Part shown: piece by piece, positions 55,269 through 63,755 of the stretch
How the letters are laid out: each line of letters opens with the position of its first letter
Position numbering within the stretch: the first letter of the stretch is position 1
Source: Methanolinea sp.
Lineage (GTDB): Archaea; Halobacteriota; Methanomicrobia; Methanomicrobiales; Methanospirillaceae
DNA: 64,000 nt
Assembly (NCBI GenBank): GCA_016699325.1
Contig: CP064971.1
Coordinates: 1,736,001 to 1,800,000 of the forward strand
Direction of reading: 5' to 3'
Notes under the pieces: model-generated
Database searches by the model: none
Seen by the model: only the letters and a program-made list of their open reading frames with translations
Told to the model about the DNA's origin: nothing
Translations under genes and position numbers: made by a program

Positions 55269-56759
55269 ATGCTCGGGAATAAATTAATCCCCCACTTTGT
55301 GGCAGATCGACCGATGAGTCTTCGGATACTTTCAGGTCTAGATATCCATACCCATCCCGTCCATTTCGGCCTCATGCTTCAAGCATGCGGTTCTGAAAAT
55401 TATCGTAATATGGTATCGCGATTTCCGTGTCTTGAATTGGAATATTGTAGCGTTATACATGGAAAATGCCCTTATAATGGAGATATCTCAAGATGTAATT
55501 CTGGACAAATAGTAAAGAAATTAGTCACAACAATTGCAGACAGTGGCGTATTTACGAAAAATGGCTCATCTATTGATTATAATGAACTATTTGCCCGTTA
55601 CCAATCAATGGGTGTTGAACGAGGGATAATTTTTGATGAATTAGGGGATTGTACCGCAACAATTGTTAGTGCAAAGAAAGGGCTGGATATCTATTCACAA
55701 AGAAGTTATTCGTTCCAATTGCTTGGAGTCACTCAAGGGAGAAGTCCAGACGAATACCTGAAATGCTATGAACAACTTGTGAAACTTGGTTTTACCGAAA
55801 TTGCTATCGGTGGACTACTGACAAAAAAAGTTAACACAGCTCGTTATGCCCATTCGAATAAAGAAGAGATTGAAGATATTGTCAAGAAAATAAAATCAGA
55901 ATGGAATCCTGATCGTCTTTTTGTTTTAGGAGTGTATAATCCGAAAAGACACGAATTTTTAGAGAATCTTGGCGTACATGCAGCTGATTATAAAGGATGG
56001 ATTTTCCAATACACTCATCGATTTCCTGATCCCCATCTACATCACCTTGACAGAATACTCCAGACGCAGTCTTTTATCGAAAAAAATATTTTTTCACGTA
56101 TGAGCGGAAAACCTGCAGTTGAGAGATCAATTCACAACATCAGTATAAGTTTGAGTGCTAATATCCAGGTAAAAGGAAGGAGAGTATATGTAAAAAATGG
56201 AAAAGGAAACCATTCTCATACAACCATCAATCAGATAGTAGTTATTTCTTGTGGGAAAACAAAAAAACAAGTTCCATTTTGCGAATCTAAAGAAGCTTAT
56301 CTCGGCAAATCATTTTTGATGAAAAGGAAATTTGCTGAGGCAACAAAATTACCGTGGTTCATTTTATCAGCAAAATATGGACTTCTTCGGCCAGAAACCA
56401 TAATTAATCCAAATTATGATAAAACAATAAAAAATAAAAATGACATTAATATCCTTGCGAATGTTATTCAAGACCAATTTCCGAGATTTTCAGGATTGAA
56501 TGATGTGAAAGAAATTGTTTTTCTTGGGCCGATATCTTATTTAAAATCTCTAAGAATTGCTTTGAATGGAAATAATGAAATTATTATCAATCATTTAACG
56601 GAAGGACTCAATCAGGGAAAAGCTCTTCAAAAAATAAAAAAACTTCTTCAAGAAGAGGAGCAAAATGGGTTTATCAGATTGCCAATAGAATCGACGCAGA
56701 ACAGTGAAACGAGAATCCAAGAAAGATTTACTTTAAATACTGCCTCTTGCAAGGAGTGA
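55269..56759 (+). CDS. DpdA/TGT-like transglycosylase with YaaA/DUF6884-like C-terminal domain
   Basis: 496 residues. N-terminal (~1-290) TGT fold: IADSGVFTKNGSSID gives catalytic Asp91 (as in TDSGGYQ of TGT), LLGVTQGRSPDEYLKCYEQL and IAIGGLLTKK form the substrate loop, LFVLGVYNPKRHEFLENLGV and HAADYKGW gives the nucleophile candidate Asp240. Cysteines 54, 60, 67 and 76 may bind zinc, though unlike the usual C-terminal TGT site. Residues ~322-395 (VVISCGKTKKQ; FILSAKYGLLRP; NPNYDKTI) resemble YaaA/DUF6884. DpdA proteins exchange guanine in DNA for preQ0; archaea make preQ0 for archaeosine. No PUA domain, so tRNA is less likely. The start follows the HerA stop by 1 bp. Confidence 0.75.
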   Translation: MLGNKLIPHFVADRPMSLRILSGLDIHTHPVHFGLMLQACGSENYRNMVSRFPCLELEYCSVIHGKCPYNGDISRCNSGQIVKKLVTTIADSGVFTKNGSSIDYNELFARYQSMGVERGIIFDELGDCTATIVSAKKGLDIYSQRSYSFQLLGVTQGRSPDEYLKCYEQLVKLGFTEIAIGGLLTKKVNTARYAHSNKEEIEDIVKKIKSEWNPDRLFVLGVYNPKRHEFLENLGVHAADYKGWIFQYTHRFPDPHLHHLDRILQTQSFIEKNIFSRMSGKPAVERSIHNISISLSANIQVKGRRVYVKNGKGNHSHTTINQIVVISCGKTKKQVPFCESKEAYLGKSFLMKRKFAEATKLPWFILSAKYGLLRPETIINPNYDKTIKNKNDINILANVIQDQFPRFSGLNDVKEIVFLGPISYLKSLRIALNGNNEIIINHLTEGLNQGKALQKIKKLLQEEEQNGFIRLPIESTQNSETRIQERFTLNTASCKE

Positions 56760-56956
56760 CAATATACATCAATTAGGTACCGTCCCTAATAAGCTGTAAT
56801 TTCAGATCCTGTATCCGCAGAGGATATCTCACCCGCATCGGATAAATACCGTCTACTTGTGATCCACCTGACCTCCCGAGTTTTAGGCACATGATTCCAT
56901 CAAATATCGGTCCAATTCTATAATGCGACCCTCAACCGCAAGATCTAAATAATATA

Positions 56957-58543
56957 ATGTGCTTACATTATAAGCATATGAAACCCATTCGCCGAATCAA
57001 GAAGATCAATGGGATAGAATACTGGTATGAGGATGTTCCCTACTACGATCCGGTGAAGAAACAAACCCGCCACACCTCACATTATTTAGGGAAAAATATC
57101 AATGGAGTTCCAGTAAAAGTAAGAACTGAAGGTATTCCAGGCCCAAGCATCTCTGCAATCCCAAAGGAAGCATTCACTCATGGAAATCTCCTCCCACTTC
57201 AGCAAATCATCCAGGACCTGCACATTGATGAATATCTCTCCACACTTGCCAGCAAGAGTGAGAAAGAGACCATTCTCGCCATAGCCATCAACCGGATCCT
57301 ACATCCCGTCGCGATGCACCTTGTATCGACCTGGTGCATGAAGAGAGCTCGCTCTTCCTCACCAATCCGAACCTCCATCTGAGCAGCCAATCTATCAGCG
57401 AACTTCTTTCCACCATTGGCAACAGCGGTGTTCCCGAGGAATTCATGCATCTCCTCATTCGAAACCTCGGCACCGATGCAACACTCATCTATGACATCAC
57501 CAGTCTCTCAAGTTATTCGTGGCTCATATCTCTCCTGGAATATGGGGCACAATCGTGATGGCTTGGACCTTCCACAAGTCAATTTCTCCCTTATTCTCGA
57601 CACGCATCAGGCCATTCCCGTTATGTATGACATCTACCAGGGGAGCATTGTCGATGTCGTAACCTTAAAAAATACCATCAAGAAAATCGGAGCCATAGGG
57701 GTCAACAATTACACATTGGTGCTCGACCGTGGTTTTTTCAGCCAGGGGAACCTGGAAGAGCTGGTCCAGGAAGGATTCTCATTCGTAATACCTGCGTCCC
57801 TCACGCTCAAACAAGTCAAAGAGGTTCTCACCGAGGCTCAACGTGACCTTGAAAGCCCGCAATACCTGCAGAAATACCAGAAGAATCCGATCTTTGTCAA
57901 GCCTATCTCATTCGACGTGCACGGGAATGATATCAAAGCATTTTGCTATTATGACATGAAGCGGGAGCAGGATGAACGAAATCTCTTCTATGTTCGCCTC
58001 CATGACCTGAAACAGAAACTTGAGCGTCTCAAAATACCACGGTGGCGGAAGCCCGATGATATCTTTAAGGAGTGCGCAGGAAAGTTCTCGAATTATTTCT
58101 CCTGGCATGTGCAGGGTAACCAGTTTGTGGTCGAAATCCGGAATAATGCCGTGTCACAGAGGGTTAACAGAATGGGCAAACAGATCATTCTGTCCCATGG
58201 ACCACTCGATTGGAAGGAGTGTCTCACCGTCTATCGGGAACGCGATTATATCGAGAAAACATTCCGAACTTTGAAACAGGATCTCCAGGTTCTCCCTCTG
58301 AATGTGAAAAAGGAGTCTACAATGAAGGGGTTTCTTTTTGTCACATTTATCAGCCTCATTTTGAGGATGAAACTGCTGAAACAGATGAAGGACGCTGGAC
58401 TCCTGGAAGATTATACCCTCGATGGTCTTCTCCTCGAACTTTCCAAGATCAAGAAGATTCGATTGGTGACGGGAGAGACGATTATAACTGAAATTTCAAA
58501 GAAACAGAGAACTATCCTGGATGCACTCGGACTATGTGCTTAA
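56957..58543 (+). pseudogene. IS1634-like transposase, two frameshifts
   Basis: Starts MCLHYKHMKPIRRIKKINGI and continues EYWYEDVPYYDPVKKQTRHT. The frame leaves the coding line between ~57300 and 57335, is picked up by EESSLFLTNPNLHLSSQ and LIYDITSLSSYS in another frame, and returns around 57515-57560 to the first frame with WNMGHNRDGLDLPQVNFSLI. Downstream LVLDRGFFSQGN and YRERDYIEKTFRTLKQDLQV give the rest of the DDE domain. Not the same element as IS-B. Probably dead. Confidence 0.75.
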
Positions 58544-59410
58544 ACTACCCGGAAGTCAGGGATCCACTCTTCATTGATATCCATGAGGATAGATCCCGCA
58601 ATTCTTAATAATGAAGAATCATTAGGAAATGCCCCAATGGACCGATATCTACGTTTTAGTTCTTTATTAACACGTTCGAGAAGATTGGTAGTGCGGATTC
58701 TTTTCCATTGATCAATAGGAAAACTACGATAATTCAACACATCATACTGGAATCGTTCTATAGTGTCCGCAGCGCGGGAAAATCCTCGAGATTCGAGTTC
58801 AAGGATACATTCCTGGAGTCTTCGAGGATCATTCAACGCATCCTTCAGAATCGCGACTACGAACTTGTGATATTTTCTCGGAATTTTCTTCAATACCGCC
58901 CTGATAAAATGCACCTGGCACATCTGCCAACTGCACCCATGGAACGAGCGTTGCGCGACATTCTGGATACCTTTATGGCCATCTGATATGAGAAGATCAA
59001 CTCTCCTCAGTCCACGATCTTTCAGGTCAGAGAACAGGTCTTCCCAGGTAAGTTCATCCTCACAGTCTGCAATCCTGGCACCCAGGATCTCCCGGACCCC
59101 GTCATTCCTGATGCCAGCAATCACGAGCAAGGCCTTATTCACATACCTTATTCCGTCTCTGACCTTGAAATACTAAGCATCCACGAAAAGGTAGGGGATA
59201 TGTGATTCAACGGGACGTGAAAGAAATCCTATGACCTTTTCATCAAGTTCTTTCGCAATACTCTATACATATGAGGCTGAGATTTTTTCCACACCGAGAG
59301 TAGAGATCACATTCTGGATCTTCCTTGTGGATACTCCCTGAAGATACGACTCAATTATCGCATTCTCCAATGCCTGCTCCACCCTTGAATATCGTTCAAA
59401 TACCTGTGTA
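58540..59410 (-). pseudogene. IS256-type (Mutator) transposase with two in-frame TAG codons
   Basis: 58540-59142 gives DLLISDGHKGIQNVAQRSFH, WQMCQVHFIRAVLKKIPRKY and TTNLLERVNKELKRR, the typical IS256 C-terminal half. Upstream the same frame continues with VEQALENAIIESYLQGVSTR through SYV-TAG-SIAKELDEKV and FVDA-TAG-YFKVRDGIRY to ~59410. Apart from these two TAG codons the frame has no stops. The 5' end is cut by IS-A copy 2. Confidence 0.75.
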
Positions 59411-59411
59411 A

Positions 59412-60659
59412 CCCCCTATCAGGATCACCATTCAGCCAAGGCCTGTAATTGCTTCTTTGAGCGAAATCCGCTTAAAATAATCATCCCGGATAAAAGTACA
59501 TCAATACAAACGAATTTGACAATAGAGCTCCGTGAATATCTGTGCAATCTCTGAAGAGAGAGCGCATCTTTGACCGATTTAAAGAAATCTTCGATCAAAG
59601 AGCGAATACCGAGATAGTCAGTCCACTGATTCAGTTCACATTTTAGCCTGGCAAGAAGAGTCTCATATTCCCGCTTAATCTTATTCCCATCATGTCGGGA
59701 ATACACAGAAAGCGGATAACACATTTTACTGAACGCTTTCTCAATTTTGAAGATTATTTCGTGGGAATATGAGCGGGACAATCTTATAGTTCAACACACC
59801 AAGTTGATAATTTTTTGAAGAAAAATAGCCTTTATCGAAAATAATCATGTCACCATTCCGAATGATTCTCCTTCTCCTCAATTCGTTCATAATCTCTACA
59901 AAGAGAGCAGAATCATGTGGTGAACCTGGATGGAGGAGCACACAAAGCGGTAACAATGTTGGGTATTCGATCACGAGTGTCAATTTGTAACCGAGATAAT
60001 ATCCCCGCGTATTGGAAAAGCCCCACCGGTAATCTTTCTTTAACAGGTCCTTTTTTCTGAACTTTCTCCTGAAAACATTGAGATCCAGGGTGATAGCAGA
60101 TCCATCAACAATCATTTTCCTGTGGTTCCTCCTGGATGGGCGTGTGCACATGGAATTCAGGATATCAGAGATCAGCAAGACGAATTGATCGTCCTTCATT
60201 TTGCTGGTAAATTGATAGATGACAGCGGCAGAGGGAACCTGTGTCACATGCGCAAAACTTCGTAATGCGCTTCGTTTTGTGAGTTCTTCCAGAAGATAGG
60301 TGATATCTACCGAGAAATACATCGAAATGAAAAGGATACGGAATATTGTTCCTGCTTTCTCGACTGGCACAACGCCATGCCGTGCCATGGCCTGCTTGAC
60401 CACACGGGACCTTGTCATGTTCATGATCTGTTCGAGGAGTAACCATTTTGGGTCTTCGGGATCTACTATGATGGGAGTGTTCATTTGTGTTCAAATATGA
60501 ATGCTCCCTTGAGTATGATCAATTTTACGGTTTAATCTTGCTCATTTCTGTATTTTAGTCGATTATTAACTGTACTTTTTGTCGGGGAACGCATTTATCC
60601 TCTGATTCTGAATATTAATGCTAATTTAGTGCTGGATCCATCAGGATCTCAAAAGGGGG
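59412..60659 (-). mobile_element. Insertion sequence 'IS-A', copy 2
   Basis: About 1248 bp with CCCCCTATCAGGATCACC at the left end and CCCCCTTTTGAGATCC read inward at the right. One base longer than copy 1 because of the insertion in the transposase. The flanks are unrelated (IS256 remnant left, SNF2 stub right) and show no duplication, so deletion or rearrangement followed insertion. Confidence 0.8.
59425..60484 (-). pseudogene. IS-A transposase copy 2, frameshifted
   Basis: Identical in plan to 26797-27855. The N-terminal 240 residues are intact through PLIFPRNN, then an extra base (CGAAATAATC instead of CGAAGTAAC) shifts the frame; the last ~110 residues, including the catalytic Glu, are in the next frame. 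Confidence 0.82.
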
Positions 60660-61263
60660 TTAGAAGGTTTAGTTCCCGTTTCCAGTTACCAACAAGACCT
60701 GCAGGAGGTACAATAAGAATCCGTTTGATTCGTCTTCTAGAAAGCATTTCACGGATGTACATGCCGGTCATAATGGTCTTTCCGGCACCAGCATCATCAG
60801 CAAGAAGATACCGTAGCCTCGATTGAGGAAGCATATGCTCATATACAGCAATTCGTTGGTGTGGAAGGGGATCGATGAAAGATGTTTCAGTTGCGAATGT
60901 TGGGTTAAACAAATGCCCGTAACTAAGGCGTTTAGCTTCAACAACTGCCGCTACTGTCTTATGAGAAACAGAAAAATCAATAAGCGGTTCGGTGTCGGTT
61001 TTTTTATTGGAATATGTAGGGAGAGGCTCATTAACACCCCCTTCAATTGCAGTAAAAGCCGATTCACCAAATCGTTCTGCCCGAAGAATTTGTTTCCAGG
61101 CAAGTTGAGAGGGTTTCGATTGAGAATTTTCCCAACGATTGATCGATGCAAATGATACCCCCATCAACTCGCCAAAACGTTGTTGACTTAAACCGAGCTT
61201 ACCACGTAGTTGTTTAATTCGCAATGCATAATCTTCCGGCAATTCGCCAGCGGGTTTTGGCAA
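60660..61263 (-). pseudogene. XRE-HTH / SNF2-type helicase, truncated by IS-A
   Basis: About 200 residues remain. An XRE-type HTH (~12-60, LRGKLGLSQQRFGELMGVSF ASINRWENSQ in two pieces) is followed by the start of a SNF2 helicase: DPLPHQRIAVYEHMLPQSRL, RYLLADDAGAGKTIMTGMYI (Walker A) and RILIVPPAGLVGNWKREL. Such helicases belong to defence systems (e.g. DISARM DrmD-like or restriction modules); here everything after motif Ia is replaced by IS-A. Likely TTG start at 61263. Identity of the original system cannot be recovered. Confidence 0.65.
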
Positions 61264-61569
61264 GTGATCACGTCATCCGAAATTATAACATTTGCTATAG
61301 TATTGCCATTAAGTGATTGCTGAAAATAAATTTTCCTCCTGCCTCCATTTGGTGAACCAGATCAATCCGAACTTCTCAAGACACTGGGTTCTTAAATATA
61401 CGGAGAGGTCTTGGCCGAGCGTCACCAGGATACGATCAACTTCCGGGGCGGCACCCACGCGGCGGGGGGCGGACCCCCTCCTTCCAGCGCCAGGGAACAA
61501 CACAACACGAAGGGACTCTTTTCACAAAGGATCAGAAGGAAAAACTGCACCGAAAAAAAAGAATGAGGA
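61264..61569. other. Intergenic region with IS-B micro-fragment
   Basis: About 306 bp. Upstream of the SNF2 stub (minus strand) and downstream of the histone. It contains the 21-bp IS-B match at 61368-61388; nothing else recognised. Confidence 0.4.
61368..61388 (+). repeat. 21-bp exact fragment of IS-B
   Basis: Identical to 28283-28303 of IS-B copy 1 (codons for ELLKTLG). Flanks differ. Confidence 0.5.
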
Positions 61570-61776
61570 TTACATCGATTTTGCCGCAAGTTCGATGTCC
61601 TCTTCCTTGATGGTCTTTCGTCCTGAGTGCATTGCATGCTTATTTGCTTCCTTCACAAGATATGCAATGTAGTCTTCGGTCTGTGCGACAAGCGCAACTG
61701 CGGCGTCACTTCCGACCCGCTCGGCTCCACTCTTCTTTGCAATCCTTATAACTGCTGCAATAGGTAAGTCTGCCAC
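61570..61776 (-). CDS. Archaeal histone (HMf-like)
   Basis: 68 residues, one histone fold: LPIAAVIRIAKKSGAERVGS, DAAVALVAQTEDYIAYLVKE and KHAMHSGRKTIKEEDIELAA with the RKT-x-E-D loop typical of HMfA/HMfB. Forms dimers and longer polymers that wrap DNA. GTG start 61776 (VADLPIAAV, read as Met) has GAGGT seven bases upstream. A strong TATA box lies at 61806-61816. High lysine/alanine content, no insertion: a housekeeping chromatin protein. Confidence 0.96.
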   Translation of the reverse strand: MADLPIAAVIRIAKKSGAERVGSDAAVALVAQTEDYIAYLVKEANKHAMHSGRKTIKEEDIELAAKSM

Positions 61777-61783
61777 CTTTGTT

Positions 61784-61801
61784 ACCTCAAAAAAATGAGG
61801 T
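61784..61801 (-). repeat. Perfect 6-bp inverted repeat at the histone ribosome-binding site
   Basis: ACCTCA-AAAAAA-TGAGGT on the plus strand; one arm is the Shine-Dalgarno GAGGT of the histone gene. Because the TATA box predicts a start near 61787, the upstream arm may not be in the mRNA. Confidence 0.4.
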
Positions 61802-61805
61802 TGAA

Positions 61806-61816
61806 ATAATATTTAA
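61806..61816 (-). promoter_or_regulatory. TATA box of the histone gene
   Basis: On the minus strand TTAAATATTAT; the centre is ~36 bp before the GTG start, fitting a short leader. Confidence 0.6.
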
Positions 61817-61953
61817 CGATTCTTGTGGAACTGGCTGAATATTACCTTGATAATGCCATAGCTGTTGAGAAATGCCAATAGAAAATAGTTGTGAACCAGA
61901 CTTATTGCCGTTGAATTGTAAATAGCAATACGTCACCAACCACAGATACACTA

Positions 61954-61971
61954 TATCACTAAATAGTGATA
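61954..61971. repeat. 18-bp palindrome, operator-like
   Basis: TATCACTA-AA-TAGTGATA: two perfect 8-bp arms around two bases. It lies ~170 bp upstream of the histone gene on the minus strand and has no gene directly beside it. Possible regulator site. Confidence 0.4.
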
Positions 61972-61976
61972 GAGTG

Positions 61977-62421
61977 ATGGTGCAACCAGACGATCGGGCA
62001 CGATCCGAGGCTTGCACTCATCCTTCGGGGCGATCCAGAACTTATGTGGAAGGAGAACCTTCCCAACTTCTTTTCCCGAGTACCCAAATGTACTTCCATT
62101 AAGACCCGTTTTTCGGATCGCAGCCCTGCCCATCTTCATCCAGGACGGGTGTGATCTGTTCATCGGAATACCTTCTTGCTCTCGTTCACTGAACAGATAC
62201 TCCTGTTATTGGTGTTCACCGGCTACATCACCTGCACGTCCGCCCCCCTCCAGGCCGCCTCCACCGTCCATCCACCACTGGTTCACCGGGCGGACACGTG
62301 GCCAACGTGAGGGGGAAAAAGCGCTGCCGGCACACGGACCCTGCACCATGGCTCCTTAATCCAGGAATCCAGCCATCTTCATAATATTTATACCAGGAGG
62401 GTGTACGCTCCAGCAATCGAA
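61977..62421. other. Intergenic region
   Basis: About 445 bp without a recognised gene. A minus-strand frame at 61951-62163 (KTGLNGSTFGYSGKEVGKVL in its middle) has some protein-like character but matches no family I know. The promoter of the secreted protein is at its right end. Confidence 0.35.
62380..62392 (+). promoter_or_regulatory. TATA box of the secreted-protein gene
   Basis: CATAATATTTATA, about 35 bp before ATG 62422, followed by CAGGAGG at 62394-62400. The GGAGG is rather far from the ATG. Confidence 0.5.
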
Positions 62422-63633
62422 ATGAAGGCGCGTTGGCGATATATCCCCATTGTCCTCCTGGCACTCGCGGTGCTGGTCCTGCCATCGGCAGCACCTGCCG
62501 CCGGGGGCGGGGCCGGTCCCGGTCCCGGCTCGATACAGGACGAGGCCCGGTTCTGTTACGAGATCTGGAGCTCCTTCATGGACGACAGCCACTTCGATGG
62601 TGTGGATCCCGAAGAGGGAGGAGGAAGCAGAACGGTTCCCGCCACGGGCTTACCAGTAGCATACGACAGCGCGGTGACCACCGCTGCCAATACCCCGGTT
62701 GAAATCACGCTCAATGCAACCTATCCTGGCGGCGATGTGATCACGTATGGCATTGAGAGTGGTCCCCTGAACGGGACAGCAGGGGCAGTGATCGGCGACA
62801 GGGTTGTCTATACACCGGACGAAGGCTTTCATGGTGGTGACTCGTTCACGTTCAGGGCCACTAACGGGAAGCAGGAGTGCCTTGCCACCGTCACCATTAC
62901 CGTTGAGCCTCCCTGTCCACCCCCCCATGCCTTTTCCGGTACGGTGACTATCGATGGGAAACCGGCTCCTGGAAACACCATGGTATCCGTTGCAGGAGAA
63001 GGGGTGCTCCCGGATATTTCCGGAAACCCGGTGGCAACGCAACCAGGCGGGTCCTACGGTTCCGCCAGCGGGACCGGCCACCCGCTCGTTGCAGAAGGAC
63101 GGGTCGAGGACGGGACTTTCCTGGCATTCTTCGTGGAAGGGACCCCGGCAGAGGTCCGCGATGTCGCAGCCAACGGGTCGTGGCAGCCTGGTTATCCGTT
63201 CACTGCCGGCGCAGTGACAGACCTGGATCTCAGGGTCGTCACCCCTGTCCCGCCACCGCCCGATTCGGTGCACATCAATGCGATCAGCCTGACCATCTCG
63301 AGCACGGCATATGGGTTCTTCCAGTCGCTCAACCTCGAGAAGAACCCCTGGGTGGAAGTCACGGTCACCCCTGGCATCTACACCATCCGCATCTCTGCAA
63401 CCGGCTACCATGACTTCCGCGATGTGCCGGTAATGGGACGGTATGCCACCCTGGCCATTTATGATGGCGACAGGCCGGTCTCACCGGTACTGGTTGTCCC
63501 GTTCGGCGCAAAGACCGTGACCTACGAGTACCTTGCAAACGAGACAAAAACGTTCGATGTTCGCATTTCCGTGGACGAATCTCCGGAAATCTCGGATGTG
63601 AAGCACATCACCATCTTTGCTGCTTCACCATGA
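62422..63633 (+). CDS. Secreted surface protein with cadherin/Ig-like repeat
   Basis: 403 residues. Signal peptide MKARWRYIPIVLLALAVLVL followed by PSAAPAAG (cleavage likely near 28). Residues ~80-165 (TPVEITLNATYPGGDVITYG; TPDEGFHGGDSFTFRATNGK) match a bacterial cadherin-like/Ig domain, often calcium-binding. The rest contains two beta-sandwich segments with FSGTVTIDGKPAPGNTMVSV and ITISSTAYGF-type strands and ends without a membrane anchor or sorting motif. Probably exported; no catalytic residues seen. Frame open to 62401 (GTG), but the signal peptide fixes ATG 62422. Confidence 0.75.
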   Translation: MKARWRYIPIVLLALAVLVLPSAAPAAGGGAGPGPGSIQDEARFCYEIWSSFMDDSHFDGVDPEEGGGSRTVPATGLPVAYDSAVTTAANTPVEITLNATYPGGDVITYGIESGPLNGTAGAVIGDRVVYTPDEGFHGGDSFTFRATNGKQECLATVTITVEPPCPPPHAFSGTVTIDGKPAPGNTMVSVAGEGVLPDISGNPVATQPGGSYGSASGTGHPLVAEGRVEDGTFLAFFVEGTPAEVRDVAANGSWQPGYPFTAGAVTDLDLRVVTPVPPPPDSVHINAISLTISSTAYGFFQSLNLEKNPWVEVTVTPGIYTIRISATGYHDFRDVPVMGRYATLAIYDGDRPVSPVLVVPFGAKTVTYEYLANETKTFDVRISVDESPEISDVKHITIFAASP

Positions 63634-63755
63634 TTACGTGAACAGGCCCGGGAGATGTGCTGCCGTTTACCTCCGGGGCCCGGGCCATCCCTGGCAGGCG
63701 ACAGGAGGAAGCATACCGGAAAGACGGTGAAGGACAGGCCGAACTGGAGAGCGAC

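Noticed and set aside
61784..61801. Hairpin hiding the histone ribosome-binding site as a translational switch
   Set aside because: The TATA position predicts transcription starting inside the hairpin, so the upstream arm is probably not transcribed. Kept as a repeat only.
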